The notes below the pieces were generated by a model. That model did not search any database. It saw only the letters and a list, made by a program, of their open reading frames with translations, and was not told the DNA's origin. A stretch of DNA of 64,000 nt from Siphonodentalium dalli (Eukaryota > Mollusca > Scaphopoda > Gadilida > Siphonodentaliidae), in NCBI GenBank assembly GCA_032622095.1, contig CP136063.1, positions 213,545,982-213,609,981 of the forward strand. Reading direction: 5' to 3'. Below, in pieces: positions 44,986-58,900 of this stretch. The position numbers and the translations under genes are program-made. How positions within the stretch are numbered: position 1 is the first letter of the stretch; each line of letters starts with the position of its first letter.

Positions 44986-47589
44986 TGACAGGGTTGTTCA
45001 GAGATGCTGTTTGATTGCTTACATATATGTTTAGGCTTCCAGACCCCAGTTACAACAACAACGTATGTTATTGATAACAGGTAATTATCTATGCACTGAT
45101 AGTGTTAGAGCGTCCCCAAGCTAATTATTGACACATATGCACATACTTAACTGTGTGGGGTATATTACTTCTCACATAAGAACCCCCGTGCGTAAAAATC
45201 TAATTTTGGTCGTATTGTGGCGTGATATTTCCATATCCGTAATCGTATTCGTGATTTTGAGAAAGGTCTCTAGTACATAGAATTTTAATACGTCGTTTAC
45301 ATATACATAAATGACGCACCGCTCGAATCAGGGACGGTGGGGAAAATTGCCCCAGAATTAATTAACACTTTTGTTGTTGGCGTTTTCTACCAAACTTATG
45401 TGTAGTCATATCCATGGTATAGCTAGGGGTATAATATTGTGGTTTAAGGATACATATGTTGCATTGTGGCATCGTCCCCGTCAGGGATGAGGAAATGGGC
45501 ACAACACTTACCGAGCTATTCTCTCCATTGTATAGGAAATATGTGCTATGATTAAAAGAAAGTGTAACCACCGGAGTGAGGATTATGATTGGAGAACTTC
45601 GACACAAGATTGCTTTGGCTTTTAACGAAATCGTTTGGGAATAGCAACGAGTGTCTCTCCAATGTTCACAAGTAATGTCGCTTCAAGAAATCAAGCAACA
45701 ATTATTTTTGCTTTAGTATTATGAACGACCTTGTTCAGACTTCTTAAAAGCGGACGTTTTGGCTCGAGTGTATGTAAGTAATCGACCTCCTGTTCATAAT
45801 TGAACATATTTACGAAAAATTATTTTTATTCACTTGGCGAACTACTGAGCAAATGGGCGTTATTTTTCAAAGTGGTGTTCAGATATCTTATGGAGGCTGT
45901 TCAGTAGACACATTGTTGATACTTGACCAACATTTATACAATTGTCTCTACTTGTTCCGTAAGTGTATACTGGTCGCGAATTTGTATTTGGATCTGTTTA
46001 CCAGAAACCAAGCGGCCGTTAAACATGACGGTTGTGATATTGTTGAGAGGCAGTGCATAATTTCATGTAATATAGTGGGTCACAATAGATATGTTAAATG
46101 TTGATAAACTTGGAAACTATATTTCCGTAACAGCCCACTGTCAATGTGGGTTTTATATTGACGACGCTTAGCATTTTGTCTTCGAGTGCCCATTATTTGA
46201 AGAAAGGCGGTTACAATTCCTCCAACGCCTTTGGCTGAACGGATTTTTTTGTTAATAGCGTTGAAGATATCCTCTTCGGTCAAAGCAACCTATTCAATAC
46301 TCTAAATTGTTTAGCAGCACACAAATGTACATTGCATCGTCGGGTAGATTCTATTGACGGAAAACTTTCAAAATCCCAATAAGCCTATATATCTTCGCCA
46401 TCCTTTATGTTTTATATATCTCATTACAAGGACAACAGGAAGACGACCAACCATGAGCATGCTGCTCCGACCTGTACATACAATACGTATCATCTACTTG
46501 TCCATCAGTTGTGTTGTTATATATCATTTGTTATTTTACAAATAAAAAATAAATCAAGTGTGTGGCCAGATTGTAGTGCTCAGGAAGTAAATAATTTATA
46601 TTGATGGGCTGGTTCCTGAAACCTGGGACACTTTTCAATAATTGGCTGGCAAATACGAATGGCGGATTTTCACTGTTTATGGGACCGCCTACCCTATTTA
46701 AGTCTTGAACTCTACGAACTAACATTTTATGCTATATATTTTAACAGAGTGCGTGGAGAAAATGCTATTCGATCAGGAAATATACAATTACTAATGAATT
46801 ACTATGGATGAGATCCTTCCTAAAAGTCTGCGGCACCTTACAAAAAGCAAACGGTAAATACGAGACATTTTTAATTTGTTCGATGGTATGGAGATCACCT
46901 ACCCTATTTTAAGGGGGGTGTTTATAAATTAGCCGGCTAAGATCCTAACATAATCGGTTAGCGATAAAAATAGAGTGTTTATACTTCGCCGTTTAAGAAT
47001 TACAGCTATCTAGCGAATCAGCTATTCGGTTTTCATCTTCTGGATTACATCATTCAATACAAGCAACTTTTTGTCGTATATATTCTAATTAGCTCTGCAT
47101 TTAAGTTATATCTTTATCTGGTGTCATGCCGTCATGGATGTTTGCCGTTCAACAATTAACTATTATTTTGTAAGCACTGATAGACCAGTCCGCTTTTCGC
47201 CTGTGCATATCGGTCAGTGTGTCAGTTTGATTGGCTCTAATTAGCTGCCCATCGGTGGTCACGTACCTTGATTACAACCTATCATTATAAAATACTGACT
47301 GATGATGGGGTGCAACGCAACTAAAGGAGGGTTGTTGGTATATGTCATGCAGCCACACGTACTCTGCACGCGCAAGGTACATTTTCTGCTCATTCATGGG
47401 AATTCAATGTACATGTTCATGTACATGTATGTTCATATATACATATATGGAACGAGTGGGATGGCATGTTTCAATTTATTCAAACGTAAAGGATTATTTG
47501 TCCAATAATATAATTTTGAACATGTATAGTCCATGAGTGCGTCGTGGACATATGCATACAGGGACGGGTATATATGGTCTACTTTGGAG
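44986..47589. other. Spacer between the inverted arms: no transposase recognised
   Basis: Contains a degraded internal fragment of the second Helitron-like family at about 45310-45500 (plus strand; GAATCAGGGACGG, ACCAAACTTATGTG, TGTGGTTTAAGG, GTCAGGGATGAGG). The remaining frames have no recognisable domains. Confidence 0.5.
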
Positions 47590-48260
47590 GGGGTGTGGCC
47601 ACATATCCATCGTTGGAATTTCCAACTGCATCCCATCTTGAATCTCACCAAACTCACAAGTACGCGTAATTCCATTTACATACCCCTTGTGCTTAAATCT
47701 AACTTTCCACCCAAATACTTGGATGGTAGCAAGCGACTTTCTTTAGATCTGAACCAGTGTCTAAACCTGGAAATTGTCCAATCCTAACATGTGTAGTGGT
47801 CTGACGTCAAACAACTTGAACCCGGATTTGTTTCTGTTAAATTAGATAGCTGCCCATAGGGGAGGGACCAAGACATAATACTACCGGACCGACCATGGTT
47901 ATGGTCCGGTGTGAGAAAATTTTGAAATCTGAGCCTTGAAAATTGCAAAATCCTAGCATCTTGACTTGCCTTAAGCTTTCTAATTGTTGGACATTTTCCA
48001 AACGACACCCCTCTAAGGTTGGATCATTTCCAACTGATGGCCATTTCAGTCCAACAATTTGACAAAAAAGGGCAAATTTTGGTAACAAAAAAAATATCCC
48101 CATTTATAAATTTTTGGAAAATCAAACAACGAGAACAATTTCAACATATTGTTAACGTCAAATTCCCCAACTAATGTTGTGTCATGTGTGAACTTTCCAA
48201 CTATTGAATATTTTGACCACAGTTGGGGTGAAACACCCCAACCCGTCGCCACGGCCCTGT
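47590..48260 (+). repeat. Dispersed repeat with TTTCCAA/TTGGAAA words, related to 780-1408
   Basis: The part from 47860 matches the 830-1140 repeat: AGGGGAGGGACCAAGAC, GACCGACCATGGTTATGG, TTTGAAATCTGA, TTTTGACAAAAA, ACGAGAACAATTTCAAC and CCCCAACTAATG. Before it are further TTTCCAAC/GGAAATT words. Non-coding. Confidence 0.65.
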
Positions 48261-49159
48261 ATACATGGACATGGTGAACGCCCAAATAAATGAAAAACAT
48301 GGAAACGGAAAATGTGTCACATCTGAGTCACGATGTTAGAACTTAGATATATATTATATAATCCAATCGAAATTATTAGACACCAATTTGTGGATGTATG
48401 CGACGAAGTGATCTCAAAACTGACAATGGCCATGCTTTTGACGCGACACTCACTTCACATATTGTCTATGAACTCAAACAGACATTAAACATTGTAGTTT
48501 AAATATCTATAACATTACTAAGAGCAATACCTGAAAGTTCGAGTTGGATATTCATAATTTCGGTATTTCCATTTCTAAACTTTTGGACTTCACTATACTT
48601 CGTCATACCTCTAAAAGGAAGCGGTTAGATGTTTACAGGTGTACAACAATGTCATATTGCAGTTTAGTTAGATTTAATGGGAAGCAACGGAGACAAATGA
48701 ATATATGCGTATCTTCGCCGGCGATGTGAATACAGTCTGCAGTAACTTTCGCCGGATAAAGCGTTCGCCACATAAATCGATAACCGGCTATGTGTGTGTA
48801 AACAGCAACTAAGTCTTTAAGGCACAACGAACTGAATATATGACAACGTTCTCTCAGCTACATATCACAATTTTTTATTTTTATTTAGATATACCGGTAT
48901 ATTAAACTGAGAGAACTGCCATATATGTGCGACTATAGTGGGGATTCATTTGAACATAATATTTATATTAATATTTATCTATAAATTGTGTGTCATATGC
49001 TGTTTAAATCAAATATTTTAGTCATACACTGTCGACGTCGATGCATGTTTAAATGAACTGTTATCAATAAAATGTGTTAATGTTGTTGTAACTGGTGGAC
49101 TTGAAGACTAAACACGCCTTTAATCACTTAAACAATGTCTCCGAGCCCAATGTTCAGCA
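48261..49159. other. Spacer sequence, nothing recognised
   Basis: AT-rich sequence with no exon or repeat recognised. Confidence 0.35.
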
Positions 49160-49800
49160 TGCGAGTCATATTGGGTCCCCTTATGATCAATTGGGAAATT
49201 TGATAAAGTTGTTATAAAAAATATGTAATTTTTCGACCAAAAACATGTTTGGTGGAGGGGTAGCTAAAATCAAATATCTCGCAAACCGTTAAAACTTTCT
49301 GTTAACGTCTTTCTCCATTTGCTTGTCAGATAACTACTACACCATATGGATTAAATATGTTAGTGTTATTACAATATCTGTTTAAATGATACTGTTTGAA
49401 ATAAAATATTTCTGTGAAAAAGAGAGATTTTTCCGCAGAAAATAAATGTTTCAGTTCCAAATAGTAGGAAAATCCAAATTAACAAACAACGTGTTTCCTA
49501 TAAAGTTCAGCTATGGTATGCTGCTGTAATTTTAACACCAACAATGTTGGCAAATAATGACTCACTTTACGAAAAATCGTTCATTTCTGGAAAAGATACT
49601 GGTGGGTATCGTTCATCGTCGGTTTGACAATAGCCACCACCAATTCCATTATTTTTCACTGTCATTTTCGTGAGCAATATATATTTCTTTTTAAAAAAAA
49701 AGTATCAACTTGTTCTACCTTGGGTAGGGGTATCTCGAAAACTAGAGCTCGTTTTCGATTTGGCCGCCGCACTAAATGTAAATATAGGCCTAAATGTACA
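49160..49800 (-). repeat. Right arm of the 0.65-kb inverted pair
   Basis: Inverse of 44330-44985 (see there). Divergence between the arms is visible, with several small indels, so the structure is not recent. Confidence 0.75.
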
Positions 49801-50302
49801 GGCGGAATTGACTATTCGGTGCCCATCGTTTCGTAATCTATGTTACTCGTCAACATAACTGTTTTGTTTTCCCTGTGGGATATTTTAAATTCGGAATCGT
49901 ATTATGTTTCGCTCAGTAAGTACTGCAACATCGAATACTTTAGCATCATTTACTTTGAATAATGGTGTTCAGAATACATGCCCGCATGGCAATATCATTG
50001 TCTATATTCAGTCCAACCGTCTGCATGTATGTACGTGTAACTCAATAACATAACTGATTTCCCATGTGATAGGGTATAAACCCACGAGTCGTGCATTTTT
50101 TTGCGCAGCATTAAATTCGCACACCCATCAATGCGCTAATTTAAATACAAGTAAGGTAAGGCATTTGCACTGACAAATTCAAACCGAATCAAATTATGTG
50201 AAATTATAGTGTTCAATTGAAGAGCACAGGAAATCTGTAAGAGATCAGTCCATAGCTATGACCGATTGAAGGTCCGAAAAAATCTGTCATTTAATCTGCC
50301 AA
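49801..50302. other. Unassigned sequence
   Basis: Nothing recognised. Confidence 0.35.
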
Positions 50303-50836
50303 ATCCCCCGAGTCGACATAAACAGTTTATGCAACGTCATTAGCTACATCTTGTATTAATCTATCGCACAAAACTTTCCTCTTGTGCAGGTCTTGTGGGG
50401 GAAAAGCTGTCATTTTCCTATGTTTTACATTCGTTACTTCGATGACGCCCTTACTTTTATGAGGTCAAACACACTAGTCAGTATTCATGACGCGCGAAAA
50501 CATGAGAACGGCTTAGAGCGAAATAATTCGTTTGTTTTTTATAGTTAATCCAAGCTGCGCTTGTTCTAGTGATGTATAGCTATCTTAGAACGAAAACACG
50601 TATCCGTTTATGAATGGTTGTGTCGATTGGATTGGACGATAAAAACGTCCCAAAATCACAATGACGTTATTTTGACCGGTTGGCGTCCCTAGTTAACTGC
50701 ACAATTTTCATATAAAATATGTCATGAGCTACGTTGAGCTACGTTGAGCTAATAAAGCTACATTGACGTAATAAACATAACGTGTATTAAGCAGTCTTTA
50801 TGTAGGCAATAGAGGTAGTGAGCGGTGGATTAAATA
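50303..50836 (-). repeat. Dispersed repeat, inverse copy of 20266-20793
   Basis: Carries the inverse of GTAGCTAATG, AAACTGTTTATG, the CATCGAAGTAACGAATGTAAAA word, CCTAGTTACC-like, TACGTCAATGTAGCTTTATTAG and TGCCTACATAAAG. Confidence 0.7.
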
Positions 50837-52215
50837 AAATATATAACACTCAATACACCATTATGATCCATTAGTTGACGTGTGTATAGTATGCATGATG
50901 CACACATACTTATTGTTGTCATGGATTATACAGCATTGGATGTGACCTTCACACCACATGAGAAACTTAATCCTAGATAATTATGTAGAACAAAATTTCA
51001 TAACGTTGCTTTTAATAATCAATTATAAAAGTGAGCATAGTCTAATAAAGTCACAACATGTTCTTCTTGATTTCACTGTTTGTGGCTTTAATAGGATTTT
51101 TAGAAAGTTTGAATTTGAGACCATGAGCTAACGGTCTTTCAAATGGGCATTTCATTGTTCAGTGTATTTATAACAATGCAGAATAAATTCCGGAGGAGAT
51201 GGTATTTGGAAACTAACTTATCGGTTTTATTGACTGTTTATATCAGTGAGTTATATGTAGTTAATATCTTATACATACCACTGACCCTAGCTGCGATGCA
51301 TTTGGGACATTATATTAATGAAAATAACTCCTATGCAAATCATTTATAAATCAGATGATTTATTGAAGTTATGTCTACATAAAATAACACTTCCTGAAAC
51401 GACATATATGTCGTTCTACTCCTCAACCGATAGACGACACGTCGTTCTACTCGCCAAAGGGTTAAAAGGGCACGAGTAATTAATTTAACTAAATAATTAA
51501 TTATATACCAAAAATGGTTGCAATTGGGAAAGGTGAAAATTGAAACACTGGGATAACTTAACCCATGGAGTATCATGGAGTCGATTCCGTTGATCTCAGG
51601 CGGCTTAAATGGGCAACTATGAACAATGCAGAGCGTTCCTTATCACCTCAGAACATATCGCGACCTGAGTTCCGACTTGTCCGATTTGCATTTTTTATGT
51701 TTTCAAGATAATCGATTTTTAATGTTTGGAAAGCAAATGCTACCACACCAGAGGGAATACAGAGTTCACGCTTCTACCAGCATGTAGATAAATATATATT
51801 CTTTCGCGCAGTGCTACTGCCACTGTTGCTGAGTTGACGGTATTTCGTCTATTTACAAGATTGTGACTGTGTGGTAGGAATTTTCGCACTTGGAACAATG
51901 TGGAACCAAACTGACAGCTGACGTTTTTTTGAAACTTTTGTGCTTTTAAAGTATTTTTCAGGGTTAAACTGTTCTAAGTGACGCTTAGAAGATATTGTAA
52001 CTGAATATATATACATTATTGAGATAATATAAAATGACATTCAGACATATATTATGGTCATATTGTCCCAGATACACATATTTTTCCATCAGTATTCACT
52101 TGGAACACTTGGATTCTTCATTACTAAGGCTGGCTTTAATACGCCCAGTTACCAACTCGCGGCCATATCGCGACAGAATCCACCTGGTCCGGTTCCGCGG
52201 TTTCCGAGATTATTC
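50837..52215. other. Unassigned sequence
   Basis: No gene, RNA gene or repeat family recognised. Confidence 0.35.
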
Positions 52216-52375
52216 AGCCCCGGTTCCGTGTGTTAGTGCTACAGCTGTCGGTGAAACTTCTGGGGTACCATTTCATGCATATACGGAGCTTTTGAATATT
52301 CATGACTTCCATATATGGATATGCTACTCCAGAACTTTGACATGTAGCACTAAAACCACGAAACCGGACCCGGTG
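52216..52375. repeat. Foldback repeat, about 160 bp
   Basis: GTTAGTGCTACAG...GAAACTTCTGGGGTA at 52241-52267 is matched by TACTCCAGAACTTTGACATGTAGCACTAAAA at about 52325-52355, with CCCGGTTCCG / CGAAACCGGACCCGG outside. A 151-codon open frame spans it but follows the palindrome and shows no domain. Confidence 0.6.
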
Positions 52376-53427
52376 CATCCAATATGGACGGGAGTTATAG
52401 TGACAGGGCGTATTACATTGATATCGACCCAAAGCAGTACATCCTTCGATCGGAAGACAGTGGTCGAAATTTGTATTCCAACTAAGTAAAACTGTAACTG
52501 AAGTTATATAGTATGCGCGACTCTCGAACTGTCGAACATTCCTGTAAACTGTATCCTAGGCAGTAGTGTTGGAACGACGAGGGGCACGTAACATGTGGCC
52601 GCTATAGGTCGCCACCCCTCATTGACGTTTTACGAGACGAATTACTCCGATGAACATGTATGCAAACACGACTACATGTATGCATGCTTACACCTAATCG
52701 GATATTGACAACACGGGGGTGTCAAACGGGATGAAACACACGCATAATGATCATATACTAGTCAAATATTTACAATATATAATCAAAAATCCCGCAAATG
52801 TCATAAATAGATGGACAGATCAGAGTATAGACAATAATTATATGGATACCATTTTGAGTGTATATTTTAGACAATGTAACGGAGACAGATCCGTCTGCAA
52901 AACTATCACAAAACTTTTTGAAATCCCTCCCCCACATTTATTTGATCGAGAAAATTGCAGAAAATTACGCAAATTGCAAGATGTTGGTGGTCTTATAATA
53001 ACTCCGATAAAAATGGTTCTATTTGGGAACTTTGCGATCAATTTTTCGGAGACGGTAGGGAGAACATACCGCTAAAAGAATATTGCAAAACGATTGCCGT
53101 ATACGTTGACATTAATTAACCCACATACATGGGCGTAGCCAATTTTTTCCTAAAGCGGGTTCGTCAGCAGATTGCAACGCAATAATTGATGCGGGGAGTG
53201 CATTGGATGGGGCGATAACAGCACAACACATTGCTGACCTGCATGGTGACGGACTCATATCACACAACAAAACGTTCAGCCTTCTTGATGACGAACATTA
53301 GGAATCATTAACTTTAATTTCTCTTCCATATAAGCTGTAATCGAACCACTGCACGGGTGGTTCGTGTACGACATATGGATATACTATGCAAGTATTGTCT
53401 ACGTGGATTAGCGCCATTAGCTGAGTA
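52376..53427. other. Unassigned sequence
   Basis: A 118-codon frame at 52719-53075 has no recognisable domain; no repeat recognised. Confidence 0.35.
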
Positions 53428-53793
53428 CGAACAGTTCTGGGCGCCTGCTGATTATTCAGTTCGAGAACCAAACAAAATATTTAAAATAGCGGGACACCCT
53501 ACTAAGTGTAAGCTGCTAAGAGTAGACCCCAACTGTATCGAACTGGGATAATATTGTGTCCATTAATTCAGTTAGAAAGGTTCTGGACCCTGCCGATTCT
53601 TTAGTTCGATAACCAAACATAATATTTAAAATAGCGCGACCCCTACTAAGCGCAAACGTCAAAGAGTAGACCCCAACTGGTTATAACTTGGTTAATTTTG
53701 TATCCAACAGTTCAGTACGAAAGGTTCTGGACGGCTACCGATTCTTCAGCGCGATTCCCTACTATGCAGAAGCGTCCTAAGAGTAGACTCCAA
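53428..53793 (+). repeat. Degenerate tandem repeat, period about 130 bp, about three copies
   Basis: Shared words in order: CAGTTCGAGAACCAAACAAAATATTTAAAATAGCG, CCCTACTAAG, AAGAGTAGACCCCAACT and AGTTAGAAAGGTTCTGGAC. The third copy is shortened. Confidence 0.7.
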
Positions 53794-53834
53794 TAACTTC
53801 TCTTCTGTAAATCGAAAATGTGTCACTAGAACGG

Positions 53835-53925
53835 GTAGGGTTCATTAATCCGAAGGTTGGCTATTCCGAAGGTTGGCTATTCCGACTGTTCGCTATTCCG
53901 AAGGTTTTCTATTCTGGGCGTATTT
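53835..53925 (+). repeat. Short tandem array of TTCCGAAGGTTGGCTA
   Basis: Four or five near-exact 17-bp units (ATCCGAAGGTTGGCT, TTCCGAAGGTTGGCT, TTCCGACTGTTCGCT, TTCCGAAGGTTTTCT). Confidence 0.8.
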
Positions 53926-54616
53926 AATCAGAAACTAATCAAAATTTGCAAACCCCCCCCCCCCCCACAGAAACCAAACGAGGAATGAAAAATACTGTTA
54001 CGCTAGTATTCAAATAGTGTACATTTATACACCCCATGCTAATTCCCAAATTGTCCCAGATGTGGGATATTAATAGCAAGAAGACAGTATCAGTTTATCG
54101 TTTATAATGGAAAGTTGAAAACACGATGACTGCATGGATGACTGAAATAAACTACACGTCAGAGATACAGTCTGTCCGAACTGGCAATCTGTATTTGAAA
54201 GAAACATCAACATTAAATGCCCACTTAAATGTTCGAACCCCCGGAGCAGATATATAAACTACTAGCAGTGTTACCCGCCGTTGCCCAGGTTATAGTGATG
54301 TGAAACCCTCTGCATGCTGTGGATATTTGTTGGGAATAGAGAATACTCTTGCTCAAAGTGTTACACGTATTCTCATAAGTTCTATATTCAAATAGCATCA
54401 CATAACATGATACTTACACAGTCATGGAATATAAGTAGTGGCTCACCTTGTCGATTGTCATTTTGTTTATCGCGATTAATCCGTTCCACCAATCATGAAG
54501 TATTTATTTATTTACAACTGCTTATACTTCAGACGTTATACATGAACATCATAAACACATTAGTTCGCAAAAATAAAAGAAGACAATTGGGTTTACATAT
54601 AGAGATGATTGTATCA

Positions 54617-55266
54617 TAGTATAGTCGGAGAAGACGAAAAAATGGTGAACCTGGAAGAAATTGGTAGAGAAGCGGTTTTTATGTCATTGGACGCGGGAAT
54701 ATCTCCCGAATAATATATCCAAAATCCGCTAAAATCCGCTTTTTGAGCAATTTTTTCTACATCACTTTAAAATAGGGGTCCTCTTTCAAATATGTGTGCT
54801 GATGTTCTAATGAGCGATTCATTGGCAAACATTGGGTACCAAGATAACATTGATATATTATTGTAACTGTGATATATATTACGTCCAGTATGTATTTAAT
54901 TTTGTAAATAAGTCAATATTGGCCACAGTTTCCGCGAATTTTTTTTTTTTTTAACGAAAATATCATTCAGTTTCGCTAAAATGTGTCGCGTTATCAAAAA
55001 TATATCCGATTAAATTGTATATTGTTTGGAGATTTGTTCATCGAATGTGTCGCAAATGATATTTAAATGTGCACAAGTATGTCCTGAATACGTCAATATG
55101 AAACGTGGATAATTTAATTAAACATAGAGTACAAATATCTGAAAAATATTAACCTTACCCCCAAAACATGAAATTTCAGGTAAAAAAAATGGAAAAATAA
55201 AATACTTAAAACTATAACACTACCTATTTATTGATCAACTATGGGGTATTTGTAATTCCTTTAAAT
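54617..55266 (+). repeat. Left terminal inverted repeat of the DNA transposon
   Basis: Inverse of 59278-59905. The outer 150 bp match best; farther in the match is interrupted by indels but continues through ACCTTACCCCCAAAACATGAAATTTCAGG and TAACACTACCTATTTATTG. Confidence 0.82.
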
Positions 55267-55926
55267 CATTTTGGTAGCATTTTTATAGAAAATTAGTGGT
55301 TATTTTATGAATATAACAGAGAACACCCGTATAGTATGTACATTGACCCAATAAAAGGCGAGCAATTGTTAACTCAGCTGCTGAACTTGAAAATATTTTC
55401 AGAACCGAGTTTGGGGCAGGCATGTGGTGGATATCTCATGAATATTCCAAAATCCACCTAAATCCGACTGGGAAATAATGAACCTGAGAACTGTGCAAGG
55501 GGGGTCACATTTAACCCATTTTGTGTTGATTCTCCCATCCAATCACAATGAATGGCTGTTACACATGGAGTTGTTAATTTGCCAGCCATCCGCCACCCAC
55601 AAAGCATCGACACATTTTGTCACTTGTATGCCAGTCAAACTCTCGCTCACATCGCAATGCGACGCATAGCTACTTCGCAGCACTATTATCAAATCGATAC
55701 ACGTGTATTAATATTTCTATATTAAATTGGTTTGTCAAACTTCGTCACCTGCTGAAACATAATGGTGTCAACGTACGCTAGAGACAATTTGATTGTAATT
55801 ATCACTGGTGAGGCTATCTTGGTGAGAGTGTTGTAATTAATTGTTTTATTAGAATCACATTTTCTATCATTTGAGTTTAATCATAGTTTATTTGAGTGTC
55901 ATATTAATAGGTGTATTATTATAGAC

Positions 55927-58900
55927 ATGTCTGAGGAATTAACATCAGGGGACACTATTCATTTATCGGCTGACTTATGTGTTATATGTACATGTAGTTT
56001 GATGAAGAGCAGTCAGTTGCTGTTTTGGAGAAAGGCATATTAACCCTCATTAGTTTCGGCGAGAAATGTGGTCGGCTAGACCTCGTGCGTTACTTAAATA
56101 GTCGCATTAGTGCAAGTCCTATTAGAAATGTGTTGGTACATAGAAAATGCAGACGTGATTTTACAGATTCTAAGAGAGGGTTGTGCAGTGCTAGTGGCAA
56201 TGTTGAGATGTCATCGACAAAAAAACTCAGATCTAGCCTGTTACCTTTCAATTACAAAGATGACTGCTTGATATGTGGACAACATGCCCATTTCGATAAA
56301 AACAATCCTCTTAGAACACAAGTTCGAAGTGTCACCACACTTCCACTGCGCAACAAGTTATTAGAGTGTTGCGCGAAAAGGGGGGATTCGTTTATCTTTT
56401 TGTCCAAACAAAACATCATGGTTGTATTGATCTGGTTGCGGCTGAATCTGTTTACCATGACAGTTGTCTCAATCGTTTCATGTTGAAAAAAATATATCAC
56501 AGTACCAACGGATCGAAAGCCACAGTCCGGTCTGAAAATAGACTATGAAATGCAGCAATGGTTTCAAATTGTCTGAGTGGATTGAGTCAGAATCTGGTGC
56601 CGAATTGTACACTCTATGAACTTCATAGTAAGATGGTAGAATTATCTGGTGGGTCCGAAGTATATTCCATAAAATTGCTAAAGGATAAGTTACTTGACCA
56701 CTATGGGACCTACATAGTTTTTGCTGAGGTGGATGGTCGATTCAACGTTATTTGTTTCAGAAATATGGCCAATTTCATAATCAATGATAAGTGGTACGCC
56801 GAGAAAAAAATGACATTGAGGAAGAAGCCGAGAGGATAGTAATGGCAGCTGCCAAGATTATCAGAGCTCAATTGAGTGAGATGGAGTACAGTGTACATCC
56901 TTACCCTAGCATGGATGACATTTCTGATTTTGAGCGAGGTAAAAGCTTGATTACCGCCCATCTGCTAACTATGTTGAAAGTTCTGGTTCCTTTAGAATTG
57001 AAGCAAATCAGTATTGGTCAGTCTAGTATTCAAGCAGCACGACCACGATCAGTGGTATTACCGATTTTAATCGGCCTTGGTGTCGAGCTGGACCATTCAT
57101 TTGGGTCAAATTGGCTTGTAACGGAACTATCGCGATTAGGCTTCTCGATTAATTACTATGAAGTTGAGTTGTACAAGCAGTCAGTAATCCAGGCCGAATA
57201 TGACAGTGTTCTTGCTTCATATTTCCCAGGGACGTTTACACAGTGGGTTGCGGATAACGTGGACCATAATGTTGCAACACTTGATGGTCACGGGACATTT
57301 CATGGAATGGAAATAATTGCTGTATGTACTCCACGCGATTATTCCCCACTACAGCCAAAACAACAGTTAGTCATAAGACAACAAAGATCCAAGGTTGATG
57401 ATATTGTGAAAGGCAAAGGAGTGCCTTATATTCACCAATACATGAGTTGTCCCGAAAAATGACTTTCAATAGTCACATACAAGCCTCTGCTCCAACTACA
57501 GTTCGTACATACATTGCCCCACATATATCAATTCAGATTTGCTCTTGCATGCATGGCGGCTTTCCAGTAAGCGAGCACACCTATACCCAAATTGGTCGGG
57601 TCTATATGGAACATATATTCTCTGAGTGCCTAAATGCCCGTCCAATAAATCAGAAGTGTTTTTGCCTATCATTGATTTGAATCCGTCTGACGAGTCCTGT
57701 ATGTATTCGACATTGCTTTTCATACAGAATCAGACTATCAAACAAAGCATTTCAAACCCATGCTTGACATTTGATCAGCCACTGTGGTTAAAGTCAGTAG
57801 AATGTCGTGTGCCGACTCGGGGGATTCAACGTCATGATGTGCTGTCTTGGAAGCATTGGTTCCATAATGAAGGGATCTGGTTTGGAAGAGTCAATGGAAA
57901 CAATATATGGTCCTAATGCAGTACAACATATGATAAGTGGAAAGGCAATCTCAACATCTATTCGTGGCCACATACTAGTAGAGGTAGCTCGTTATAACAA
58001 GTTAACATCGGCTGTCGTCGAATAATCCGATACAGTACTGCCTGACATAACGGATACAGAATCAGCGGGCGAAATTGTCAAAGCTGTAGATAACGAAACT
58101 GGTCTTCCGTCTGACATTGACAACGTTTTGGAAACACTTGATCCACATGTTGGACAGATATCAAAACTGACAATATCAGACACCAGATGGGAAAGAGGTA
58201 ATTGTGGCGGCCGATGGCACTGATTTGTTAGTCCTGCTCCTGTACCATTGGAATGAAGACATGGCAGATATATACTTCCTTGCAAATGCAGGGAAGACAG
58301 TCAAGGGTGGTGTAGCTATCTGGAAAATCCAAGATATATTGTGCAGAAGGACGACCAACATTCTCTTTATTCATACCTGGACTGGATGCGGCACAACATC
58401 AGCGACATACGGGCAAGGTAAAACAAGCATGCTACAGAAAATAGAGTCGCCCGAAATACACAAATGGCGAGTGTCATAAGCAACATACAGCTGACGAAAA
58501 CTCGTTGGCGATGTTGGTGTGAAATTGTTCAAGATGATTTATGCTGGCAAAAAGAATGACACTCGGAATGGTTTGAGGAAATTCTTGGAAATGATTTCCT
58601 TGGCCAGAGGATTATTGGATCCGCAGAACTTACCACCGACGGAACGGGCAGCATATTTCCATAGCATATTAACGAGTTCACATGCAGGTTATGATATGGA
58701 AATCTCTGTGGGACACACATATGGACCCAGCAGAGTGGGGGTGGAAAACCCAAGGGACACAATTAGTTCCAGTCATGACAGATCTAGAAGCTGCACCCGA
58801 TTCATTGCTAAAATTTGTCCGTTGCAAGTGCAGGCTAGTGCATGAGTAGGACTTCTTGTGGGAATAACTCATGTGCATGTAGAAAAGGTGGACTCCATTG

